Below, one piece after another: positions 23,201 to 35,400 of a stretch of DNA of 64,000 bases. The first letter of the stretch is position 1. Every line of letters begins with the position of its first letter. The position numbers and the translations under genes were made by a program. The stretch is from Rotaria macrura (Eukaryota > Rotifera > Eurotatoria > Philodinida > Philodinidae). Under the pieces are notes generated by a model. The model was given only the letters and a program-made list of their open reading frames with translations, did no database searches and was not told where the DNA came from. The DNA lies in NCBI GenBank assembly GCA_900239685.1, contig OENT01000031.1, positions 62,001 through 126,000 on the forward strand, read 5' to 3'.

Positions 23201-25635
23201 GAATTTGCAGTATGTACGGTGACAAGTATTTCTTTGTAATAAGCTCAGGTCGAATCGGTTAATCTCATGACAATTAATTTATTAAACCCAAAGGACTTAT
23301 GTTTCACATATAAATCAATAGAAGTAAATTCTTAAGAATTTCTGTCAATCAAGGCAAAATGTCAAACAATGAATTTCAAGTTTTAAATCTCGTAAAATCT
23401 CTCGATGAGGCTAATGCAATAGTACCATAGTATCAAGTATCTAAGTATCGTTCCACAAATTTAACCGATTCTATACTAAATATTCATATAGTTGTAGTCA
23501 ATATCGGAAATATCCATTATGCCGATATGAAATACAAGATTACGTTCCAAACAATATATTAATAAAAATTCTTTATAATATTAATAGTTATTGTTTCATC
23601 ATTGTATTTACTATCTATCTATTGTTTCTACTTTTCTTCTAAAGAGGATAATTTTATTGGACTCATTTCATGTGTAATTAAATCGGTGCTCAATAGTCTT
23701 CTTTTTCGGTGCTCATTTCACATACAATTAAATCGGTGCTCATTTGTCTTCTTTTTTGGTGCTCTTTTCACATACAATTAAATCGGTGCTCAGTTGTCAT
23801 ATTCTGTGGTGCTCAAAACAGACCTCGTCCTCTCTTATTAGCGTCGGTGCAAACATGAAAGATTGAAAGTCTAATTAAACTTTGACCTGAAGATAAATGT
23901 TATAATCATTGGAAATTGTACAATGTCATTTTTATCTAGCTATTCTGATTGTACTAGAGCGATTGTTTTTATTTTCGGTTGAATGTTGACACAAAAATAT
24001 ATTTCAATGAAAGATTATGATCTCTCGACAATAATGTATTCATTCTTATCGAAACTACACAGATTTTCTCTTGTCAATAATATTTATCTTTTCACAATTG
24101 TTATAGTTCGAATTTCCATCGTTGGAGTTCACAAAAATACACTGGACAATGTTGAAAAATCGATTGAAATGCTGATAGCTAGATTAGATAATAAAACTGA
24201 TACAGATGTTTCAGTTTGTCTTGAACAGCTATTATTTCCAATTAAATGCAATTCAACAATTGGAAATATTTTATCTGGCGTAAATTTCAAACGACTGTAT
24301 TTTCCAATTTATCATCTCATTCTCTTGATAGATGACTTACAGAAGTTTATTTACCTTTATGATGCCGTCAGAAAAACCCATCAGAATCGTGAAACCATAA
24401 ATGTTTGCACTAAACAAACGAAAGTTTTACTTTCTCTTCTAATTCATAAATCAAATATTACCATGTGACCGGTGCACCATGAGCAGCAAAAACACTTGCT
24501 GTTTCTCGATTCGACTAAATCAATTAAAACTTATCTCTTTTGAACAAAAAAAAACACACACACATCATAAATACGTACAAGTGTATTAAATAATAAACAA
24601 CCTTTGTTACTGATAATGAATAATTTATGTGTTATTGCATCCAATTTCATATCAATAATATTATGTTGTCGATTGATAAATGTTAATTTTAGTCGATCAC
24701 CAAGTCGTAATTCATATCCACTCTAATTAGAACAAGAAAGAATAATTGAAATTGAATTCATGAGAAAAAGTCTATTTACCATATCGCGAACAAGATACCA
24801 ACGAATAAAGAAACCATTATCACCACCGACATAAATTATATCACGAGTAGTTTTATCATAAATTATTCTAAAATATATGATGAACAATGAAAAAAAAAAA
24901 CAATCATTCTTCAACATATGTTATTATACCTTCGAACAACGCCCGGACAACTGATCGATGTTAAATATTTTAAATCACCATTTCTATTCGAAAGCAAATA
25001 TAATCGATTATCTGAATAGCCAATGATCAACTGAAAAAAATAAACGGAAGTTCATGCAGTTACATCTTTTTTTTTCTCTCGAAATGTTATAAAAATTTCT
25101 TCATACTTTCAGTTTCGAAATATATTTCAATAATTCAAACGATGGGAATTGAAAGTCATATCTAAATGCAGAATATATGTATGTGAGAATTTTCTTATAG
25201 AATTTCATCTACTTTAAACTCCGTCGAATATCGCCCGTATTCAACGAAGTAAAATATACAGCAATGGCTGAACGTGGATCTTTTGGATCATCATAATATA
25301 ATGATGTAATAATCATGTCTTCAACATCTGTCGAATCTTCATCTTCATCCACCGATCGATAATATGTAAATGCTTGAAGACGACTGTCAAATCGATATTT
25401 ACTGGTCGACTATATGCATGTCAAGAAATTATCGAATTGTTTTTCTAATCGAAAAAAAGATTGAACTACTGACTCGACTTGAAAATAATGGAAATTGAGA
25501 AATCCTTGATTTCATAGCAGAAACTCCATGAGAACTACGTAATAATAGATCATTTTGGTTTGGACTATTTTGTAATTGATTAAAGATACGTGCTCTAGTT
25601 GATAGCCAAGAGAGCAACTTTGGTTGAGCTAACAT
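20254..25635 (-). CDS. Beta-propeller (WD-repeat-like) protein
   Basis: Twenty exons join in phase to 727 residues. Exons (high to low): 25635-25474, 25409-25213, 25161-25107, 25030-24930, 24867-24780, 24722-24579, 24514-24470, 22925-22851 (+1 base), 22794-22709, 22652-22545, 22488-22321, 22262-22193, 22141-22044, 21997-21923, 21855-21705, 21640-21537, 21450-21229, 21169-21054, 20971-20905, 20304-20254. Repeated four-strand blades are visible: LIIGYSDNRLYLLSNRNGDLK; DIIYVGGDNGFFIRWYL; DGVIISSSVDGTVCFFSLES; HRIAIACNLRGYIQMYS; NNEIMLWTIRN. Such proteins are scaffolds; no catalytic motif is seen. The stop TAA directly follows a possible donor (TC|gtaag), so the true C-terminus may lie in the next unit. 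The start Met was chosen as the first in the first coding exon. It is divergent from WASHC5. WDR97-like is a guess. Confidence 0.65.
23011..23845. mobile_element. 835 bp inverted-repeat element with GAGCACCGATTTAATT sub-repeats
   Basis: The ends are GACGCTAATA at 23011 and its reverse complement TATTAGCGTC at 23845. Both arms continue through TGTTTTGAGCACCACAGAA into repeated units (GAGCACCGATTTAATT, then GTATGTGAAA, then a GAGCACC or AAGAAGAC spacer). The left arm has two GAGCACCGATTTAATT units and the right arm three. The centre (about 23170-23650) is unique and AT-rich with no transposase. It lies in an intron of the propeller gene. No target duplication was recognised. Confidence 0.75.
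23983..24468 (+). CDS. Orphan open frame, 161 codons, antisense inside the propeller gene intron
   Basis: An uninterrupted frame starts with ATG at 23983, 137 bp from the inverted-repeat element, and ends TGA at 24466-24468. That is one base before the minus-strand exon 24514-24470. The predicted protein has a hydrophobic segment near residues 30-48 (NNIYLFTIVIVRISIVGV) and otherwise mixed helical content (EKSIEMLIARLDNKTDTDVS). I recognise no family. It is long for chance in such AT-rich DNA. It may be a decayed cargo gene, a retained domain exon, or chance. Confidence 0.25.
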   Translation: MLTQKYISMKDYDLSTIMYSFLSKLHRFSLVNNIYLFTIVIVRISIVGVHKNTLDNVEKSIEMLIARLDNKTDTDVSVCLEQLLFPIKCNSTIGNILSGVNFKRLYFPIYHLILLIDDLQKFIYLYDAVRKTHQNRETINVCTKQTKVLLSLLIHKSNITM

Positions 25636-26422
25636 TGTGTCTTATGGACAGAAGTAGAAGACAAATGTTAACTTTTATTTATTTCGTTGCGTTGGTAATA
25701 AAAATTTTGTTGCGTTTGAGAGTTGAATCAAACTAGAAAGACTTCGCAAGTTTATGTACATGTATACTTAAGATAAGAACAAGTTTTAATTTAGCAGTCG
25801 GATTTCTTTCTTTGCCATGTTATTGACAAATTGTTTTAGATAGCAACGAAAGCGAAGGTCGTCATATGAAAAAATAAAAAAATATATATATCATATCGAC
25901 AGTTATTTCAATATTAGAAAAGATATTGAGTTTTCTTATCATGCATTCTCTTTGTCAACGAAAAAAAGAGTTTATCGAAAGATTCACCGTTATGATGAAG
26001 TAGTTAATATTTCTGTAAAGGAATTTTTTTGTCTAGAAGGCATACAAAAAATATTCAAGTTTATACTTGACTATGTTTATATATATATATATCTGTGTCG
26101 AACCGAAGTTCCACTGCAAAAGAAAAAGAGTACAAAAATCCTACTAACATTCTATTCATCTTCAAGCGTCATCTGTTGAGATCGGTTATTGGTGAATCCA
26201 TGAAATCATATGGTTATATTCAATTTTATCATTTTTTCTCAAAATTTGACAGATTGAACAAGAAAATATTCATATTTATGATTGGTTAAGTTCATTTCGT
26301 TAACAATTTCACGTAATATAAAAATGGAGAATGTTTTGATTTATGTTTATTCTTCGAACTGATAAGAATATATATCTTACTATCTCTATATAGTTCGTTT
26401 GTTTTTTGTTTTTAGATATAAA
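25636..26422. promoter_or_regulatory. Divergent intergenic region between the propeller gene and WASHC5
   Basis: 787 bp between two ATGs pointing away from each other, so it must contain both promoters. An acceptor-like tttag just before the WASHC5 ATG (about 26415) suggests a spliced 5' UTR. No recognisable TATA box or factor site was singled out. A (TA)n stretch lies near 26080-26092. Confidence 0.5.
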
Positions 26423-29400
26423 ATGAGTGATTTTTTAGCAGCAAATAATCCTTGTGGTCAAAATGTTTTACAACTTGTTGCAACAGGCAATGCTATAATA
26501 GCTGAACTTTTACGTTTAGCTGATTTCATACCACCATTATTCAAAGTTACTAGTATTCGGGATGCCGGAAAATATGCAGATATTATATTTGATTTTTCAT
26601 ATTTTTCTAAGCAAGAATATTATGATGATTTGATTAATGGTCGAGCCGTGAGTTTTTAATAAAGGAGTTTCTGATTTAACAATTATTCTGATATTATTAT
26701 TTGACTAGGATCTTCAAGATCTAGATGATGAATTCCGTGAAAATAATCTCACCTTACTAACACGATTTTATCAAGCATTTGAAAGTGTGCATAAATATGG
26801 TAATGAATTTAATCGGTAAATCGATCAAAAAATGATTTTAATCATAATACATGTTTGAAAGTTTCAATTACAAATACTTATAGATATGTTGAAGATTTAA
26901 ACAACGGTACTTATTTACAACAAACAGTCGAAAGTGTCATTGGTAATGAAGCAGGAAAACAATTAATGGTAAAAAGATCTTGAATATGTTCTGTTATTCT
27001 CATCCTTGCAGTACTTGCTATGTTTTACCAAAAAAAAAAGGTTTTCGTCGCTGCAGCATTGTACTTGCTGATGTTTATCTATCGTGTTTCGTTTGAAAAA
27101 TAAATAGCTATTTAAGGCAGATGTTTCAATCAAGTATCTAAATAATTGTAAGTTTTTCGCTTATGTATAAACATTAAACAGCAGTGATCCATCATTGCTT
27201 GCAACATGTGTGGTGAAAATGAATCGTTCAAGAACAGCTGATAACATGTTTTCCTTATCTAATGATTAAAACTATTATTTATTTCTCCAATCAAGTAATA
27301 ACGAGAACAGTCCATTGAATATGAACTATATATTTTTCACTGAATATCAAGAATTGAGTTTAAGTCTCGACATATTTTCTTGTAAAAATTTTTCTTGCAC
27401 CACAGAAAAAATTTGATAAGTTTTGTATACGTACTACGTCTTTACACAAAAGTATCAGTGAGAAAAATTTAGATGACACCAGAATTTCGAGAGAATTAGT
27501 TATGTTACGAAAGAGCGATCTGAATAAAATATCTCATTACAGTTGTATATAAAGAATTTTGTTATTACAATTTCAAACATTTTAAACCATTTGTAATAAA
27601 CTCCTAGGTTTAATAGGATGTTGTGTCTTAAATTTGATATTGAATCGTTTAGACTGAAGTGGTATATCTATTTGGTGTAATGTTAATAATCTTGGATTTG
27701 AAATATGATGGTGCTGCTCGAGAACGAATGATTGTTTCTTATTTTCGTTATAGGTAATTAAAAAGAATTCTATTCATATTGAAGTCTTCTTGTTTGCAAA
27801 AAAAAATACATTTTAGTGGTAAACGAAATGCATTAGATAGTAATATTGATGATGTAGGAAAATTATTAGCACGTAATGATGGCTTTTCAATTCAACCATA
27901 TAGACGTCCACTTGGTTATCCAGAAAATTATTTTCGGTAAATGAAAAAGAGAATTCTTCTATTGATATATCTCATCGTTTCTTATTAATAGACGTATTGG
28001 TTTTCGTGAAGATGTTATTGGCATCATCATAGGTCGTCTACGTTCTGACGATATATATAATCAAAAGAAAGCGTATACGGAACTTGAACATCAAACAGCA
28101 GCATATGCAACACAAGCATCTATGCTCTATGTTTTACTTTATTTTTATCCTGATGTTTTACATAATAAACAAACTGTTATGCGTGAAATCGTTGATAAAC
28201 ATTTTGCTGATAATTGGGTGATTAATTTATATATGGGTATGACAGTTAATTTAATTGATGCATGGGAACCTTATAAGGCAGCAAAAGCAGCACTTAACAA
28301 TACACTCGATATTCAAGCTGTCAAAAGTCGAGTAGGTTACATTCTATAATCAATTTGATGAATGAAATTTTAGAAAATAATTTTCTGCACTAGTTATTAT
28401 TATTATTATCTATTAAAAACATAGGAAGCGAATAAATTGATTAGCCGCATGATTAACTGTGAAGCATGTCTCATTAGACTGACATTGAATATTCGAATTC
28501 GCTTGTTTTCTATCATTATAGATATCTAGAGAGTAGAAATAAATCAAACGAAAGATTTTTCAATACTAACAGTAATATGTCAAGGCAACATGACATAGAA
28601 TGTTAAACGTTTAGAGTTTTTACAATACAGAATGTCATTACGTTCGAAAATGTATAAACATTAACGTGACGATGCCTTCAGCATTTCTCTTGTTTTTTTA
28701 AAAACAACTTTTGAAGCGTTCGAAACCGTCTAAAATAATTGGTTAGATTGCATATTTCTATTTGTAATCGTCTTAACAGAAAATTAATCTTTAAATAAAC
28801 TATTGAGATTTGTCAATAAAGAGTAATAGACCTGTGATAAAGTAACGTTTTCTTTTCTAATGACCAAAAATAGATGTGTAATTTATCATGTAAGAAATAA
28901 AAGTTATTTCTGTTGTAGTTGTTCAAAAAAAGAAAAGGAGATTGCCTATGAATATGAAACTCTTATGTGATGTATTATAAACATCCATCTGCTGACTAAT
29001 ACATATTTAGCAACTCTCTCTCTCTCTCTTTCTCATTTTTAAAACAAAATGAAAGTTTTGACAAAAACTATATCGCAGAAAATTTTATTTGCACTATTCT
29101 ACGAACTGAAGTGAACAGTCTCCACAAATAGAAGTTGATTATAATCTATGACATGGATCTGAAGAACGCATATTCACAGGATAAAAAATTTGGAAATTCA
29201 CTGAAATAGATTTTCTTCACATTAATAGATTGAAATTCGACTAAATATTTACTGAAAGTCTACCTATTGCATTCGATCTTGAAATACAGACAAATATATT
29301 GAATCTTCAAGTGAACAATGCCAATCACGATTCAACTTCAAACTTTTGCAACAGTTCGAAACCACATGCACTCTGAGGATATGAAAATGAGAGAGAGAAT

Positions 29401-32400
29401 ATGTCCTAGCTGAATACTCGACTATATATCTGAGCATTCGAGTATGAACAGAAGTCTTTATGTTGAACTCATCGCCATAAATACTGATATTTGAATTCGA
29501 ATATTATTGAAAATCATACAAGGACAGTGAATGGTCTGCCATCTAATTTTTCTCTACGACGAAGATATTTTTAAAATGGAGAATAATAACACTTGTTCAT
29601 ACATGTTTCAGTATGAATGCCTAATTATATTTTTCAAAGAATTTTTAATGCCATGTAAATTTTTCATTACACTTGTGTATTTAACAATTTAGTGTCAAAT
29701 GATTCATGATAAAATTGGTAAATTAAATAAGCAAGTCGAGGCGTATCTAGTCGAAGGTGTATTAATTGAAGAATATGTTTTAAAAAATATTTCAATATTA
29801 TTAAAATTTATGAAAGAATGTAATATATGTTTACGATGGATTATATTACATACCAGTGAATTGCCTACTGGTGCTGAAATTAATAAACGATGTAAACAGA
29901 TGCTGCAATTAGTAGTTACTGAAGTACAGTATGATCCAGCTGAAGTATTTAAATTACTATTAAACACAGCACAATTTGAATTTAATCTCAAAGAGGTACT
30001 ATTGATCTCTTAACGAAGAATTAAAACAGAACAAATCATTCTTCTTTTTTCTCTTATTGATAGATTGTTAGTGTTTTGTTATCAGAAAAACATGATCGAT
30101 GGATAGCTAATCGAAAAGAAGCTGTCGAACGTCTTATTGAATTAGCTGATGTTTTCTCGGGAACAATACCATTAACACGTGTAGAAAAAAATGGTAAAAA
30201 TTATACATATATATATACTCAACAAGGTGTTTTCAATTTAAAATAATTCTTATGTTTGATTTTGATATAGATAATCTTCAAGCGTGGTTTCGTTCGATTG
30301 CTAAACGTATTGAATCGTTGGATTTTGACGATTGGACAAGTGCTGGACGTCAAACAAATCAAATCATGACAGCATTAGATGAAGTACAACAATTTCATGA
30401 ACTTGATACAAATATGCAAGTGAAACAATTTCTAAACGATAATAAACGTCTTTTAAGTACAATGATTTTATTGAATAACGTTCAAGAATCAACTATAAGT
30501 ATTATGGATCTTGTCGCTGATTTATCCTATGCCTGGATTATTATTGATAGGTAAAATTAAAGATATAAAAGTTATCAAACGAAAATACAATCCTTCGCAT
30601 GAGTTTATTTTAAAAAGATATTGTCGAGAAATCTCAATTTAACGAACATTCTTCAAAAGATGAAACAGTTGTTCAAAAAATTCTTAGTTATCAAAACTGC
30701 TATAGATGAATTTCATAATTCTCTATAGAGATCGCTAATAATTCATAAACCAGAAACTTTGAGGATTTCTGGAAGCCTCCCTCAAAAAAACTTAGCATTT
30801 GTCAAATATTGAAAAATTTCGTTTCAGAAAATGTTTTTCGTTTTTTCTCGATTCACAAGTCGTTAAACTCGTGATTTCTGTTTTCGGCTGAAAAAGTATG
30901 AATCAAAAATAAAAAGGACTGTACTGTCGTCCATGTTGAGATGTTCTTTCTAACAAAAGAAAAGTTAAATATATATCATGAACCTGGACCGAGAAATCCG
31001 AGTTGCCAAATTCGCTATTTTTGACCCTTTTCAGGTCGGCATCTCCGCCAAACATCATGATAGAGTTCTGAACAGTTAACCAAAGCATTTTCATACGAAG
31101 CCTAGCATATCATGTAAAATCCATGCAATTTGAACGTTCCTGAACTAACCCCAATTTTTTCGGGGGAATGGGGGAGGCTTACGATCTATTTTGAAAAGAG
31201 ATATGCTATTTCGAGTTGTACTCATTGATGCTACTAAAATAAATTCTTCATATAATAATTCATTGGTTATTTTTCACTTTCTTTAAATCTAGTTTTACTG
31301 GTGTTATGCAAGAAGGAATAAAACGTAGTCCATCTCTCGTTACGAAACTACGTGCAACATTTTTAAAAGTAAACATTTTTAATTTTTTCTATGAGAACAA
31401 GAAAAAAAGTGACAATGATTGTTTCTATTTGAAAAATTTAAGCTTTCATCTGCACTTGATCTTCCATTAGTACGAATCAATCAAGTTGGTAGTGATGATC
31501 TTATGATTGTAAGTCATTATTATTCCGGTGAACTTGTTGCATATGTTCGAAAGGTCTTACAAGTAAGAAGAAATGTATTGGTTCATTGATTTTTCATATT
31601 TGTATATTTTATAATGCTATTAGATCATTCCTGAAACCATGTTTTCAATGTTAGCTAGTATTGTTCACTTGCAAACGAATATATTACGTGAATTACCATT
31701 ACGTGCTGAAAAAGATAAATTAAGAGAATATGCTCAACTTGATGAACGTTATCAAGTAGCTAAATTAACACATGATATTTCAATATTTACCGAAAGTATG
31801 CTAATGATGAAAACAACACTCGTTGGAATAATTAAAGTAAAACTAATCTTTTATTCAAGTTTCTTTTGAACGTAACATTTATCTTTCTAAAGCTTGATCC
31901 AAAACGTGTTCTTGAAGATGGCATTCGAAAAGAATTAGTTAAACAAGTTGCAACTGCATTACATAATGGTCTTACATTTAATCCTCGCGCTAAAGTTTGT
32001 ATTATATTCAGAATACTTACTACTATTAGACTTATAATAAATAATTGGTTAGCTTGAAATAGTAAGATATTTCTATACAAAAAAGAAAGAAAACAAATCC
32101 TGCATTTACACAGAATTACATTGAGTTTCGTTATACTATCATTTTTACCATCGTCCAGTAGAATTTCAATCGACCAATGAAACACAGAAACTTACTAACG
32201 AATAAATCACATCAAATTCATGATAGTCGAGAAGATAGTTCGAATTGATGTTAATTATTATCAGTATCTTTTTGTGTACTCAAAAAGTGAGTACACTACG
32301 AAAATCGGTCAGTGTGTCCGTCCGGCCGTCCGTCCGTCCGTTTATTCGATAACTCTTCACAATTACATTCGATTGAGTTGAAATTTTGTGCACAGAATTT

Positions 32401-35400
32401 TCTGATGAATATCTCAGTCGAGTTCGAAGATGAGAAGGATCCGGCAAGAAATGGCTGAGTTATCGAAAAAATTGTCATTTTTCACCAAGCAATCCCTGAG
32501 GTGGGGTACAGGGATTTTTTCAAAAAAAACTTTTTTCTCAGAATTATCCACAACGTATATAAATNNNNNNNNNNNNNNNNNNNNNNNNNNNNNNGGTACA
32601 GGGATTTTTTCAAAAAAAACTTTTTCTCAGAATTATCCACAACGTATATAAATTGACTCAGTTTTTAACGCTGATTCCGAATCTGGTATTAGTTTTAAAC
32701 CAAATCGCAGCTTTCTAACAAATCATTGACTTCAAAAAGGTCTCAAATGCACAAAAACTGCATCTAGAAACAAAATTGCCTAGATATGTCTGAGATTATC
32801 AGTAGTTTTGGAGTTTCCCAAAAAGGTTTACCAAGATACTTCATCCGTGCACACATTCTAGGATGACTGATTTATCTCATTCACTTTTTTAAGTACACAT
32901 AACTCTCGGACATAAGTCCGAAGTTTCCGCATTTATTTCGTATTATGTTCGATTGAATGTTTAGTTGCAAAATGGGAATCATAGACACGATCTAAGCTCA
33001 TAATCATACTCTTTTACATTCATCCAGTTTTTAATATAACATTCAAATTTTCGGAGTGATTCATTTATCGATCTCACAATATGCTCATCTTTAAACATTC
33101 AAACTTATTAGTATCGTTATCGAAATCTTCGTTTTGAATAATTAACATTTTTTCTAGAAAATTTCTACATTTGTCAATATATCGATACGTCGATATTAGT
33201 GTTTGACCGATGTCAGTTTTACTGTCCTAAGAAAGAAAAATGCCAATGAACTATTTAGAAAAATTCAACAGTAATTAGATTATAGGATTTCGATGATTAT
33301 CCTTAAAATTTTAATGTAAAATTCGAAGTTTTTTTTCAACCGTACATCATTCACTCTCTATTTTCGTGTGTGATCGAAATTTTAGACTATTTGCGCGTAG
33401 TTTCTTTCTTAGAAAATTAGAAAAGATAGGACGACATCATCTGAAGAGCATGCAATCTTCGGAAAAAAAATGACTACCTTCTTTTTATTTTAGAGTAGTG
33501 AACTGATACCTAAATTGGATGCCTTAGGTAATCAAATGGATGGTTTTCGTCGTTCATTTGAATACGTACAAGATTATGTTGGCATGTATGGATTGAAAAT
33601 ATGGCAAGAAGAAGTATCACGAATTATAAATTATAATGTTGAACAAGAATCAAATAGTTTTCTCAAACAAAAGGTCCTTATAAGACCGCAAACACAGAAT
33701 AACATCCAAAGAGAAATATCTATTCTTTATTTTTAGATTTATGATTTTCAATCAACATTTCAATCGCGACATATTCCAATTCCACATATTCAACCATTAG
33801 GTGATGGTTCGATTAATTTTATGGGTCGTCTTGTACGAGAAATTCTTCGTGTGACAGATCCACGTACAACATTTTACGCTGAACAACGTAATACATGGTA
33901 TGATGTACGAACAAAACAACCCGTTGTTGACATACTACTTTTTCGAAAATTACATCGTGCCGTTGGATCATTTGGATTGAGTGGACTCGATCGTTTACTT
34001 TCGTTTATGATTGTTAAAGAACTTCAGTTACTTACAGGAACAATACAAAATGTTTTTCAACATAAAGAATCAAGTGATATGCTCGATTCATTTATGAGAC
34101 AATTAACACCACTTGATAGTGTTGTTGGTAAATAATAAAAAGAAAAGCAACAATATTAAATGATTGAAAATATTTTATTGTTCTTTCTTCATTTCGATTT
34201 AGCTCAACCAAGTCGAGTTTATCCAAATTCAGTGTCAAAAGGAGCTAGTGCTTGGACAACATTGAGTAGTTATCTTATGAAAGTTGGACAAATGCAATTA
34301 TTACGTCAACAGATAGCTCATGAAATGACGGCATCAGCGAAATATGATTCAAAATATCTTTTCTATGCACTTAAAGCGTTCAATGAGTACGTTAATTTCA
34401 TTTATGATTTAGATTAACTCGAATACGAATATATTTCATCAGTATAACATATGTCAGATTCATAGATTAACACATGTTCTTCTAAAGAGACGTTTCAGTC
34501 AAGTCAATCAATCCTACATGGAAAAATCTTGAATAGAGAATATGAAAAATTCATCGAAGATCATCCACAACGTTTTTTCTTCTATCTTTCTGATCGTTTG
34601 ATTGACATCACATTTAGATTTTTCATTTACGAACATAGTGTCGATTGATATTCAATCGAATGAAAGTCAAGAAAATCTTTTTACTTTTCGACTTCTTTCT
34701 TTTTGAACAAATATAATCGTAAAAAAATTCTGTGCAACTTTGTTTTTTCGACTGTTAGGACGAGTGAAGAATCAATAGCTGTCATAGTAAAGTAGAAGAT
34801 TTCTTCGGATAACAAGCAGCTAAGAGAAAAAGCTTAAACAATGACTTCTTGTAATCGAGAGGAGACATTATGGAAAATGTTTGAACAACTGATATACATA
34901 TCTAATCTTCTTGTCATATACGGAGGGAGTATCGCGATGGAAAAAGGAAGAAAACACTCATATAATCGCTCGCCAGATGGTAATCATATACAAATTTTGT
35001 ATTGTAGTGTAACAGTAATGTAGATAAATGAACATAATACACAATGTGCATCGTCGTTTATGTGTATATAAAGATTTCTCAGTTGGAACTATGTCATAGC
35101 AACAAAGACAATTGTAAACATGATCATTAATTTAAACATACGTATATCTCTTCTATTCTAGTACACTTCTACAAGATATTCAACAACTTTATGCGAATAA
35201 TGCTAATCAACAAAATGAATATCCTGACACGATGAACGAACTTTTATATGAATTAGGTCCTCTATTAGAATCTGTTGGTATGAACGACGTTCTTCAACGT
35301 GTTTACATTTCAGCACAAAATCATTTCTTACTTATTCCATTACTTGTTTTATATACCATAAGTCAAGTGCCACGTATGATAACACTTAAATATCTAAAGA

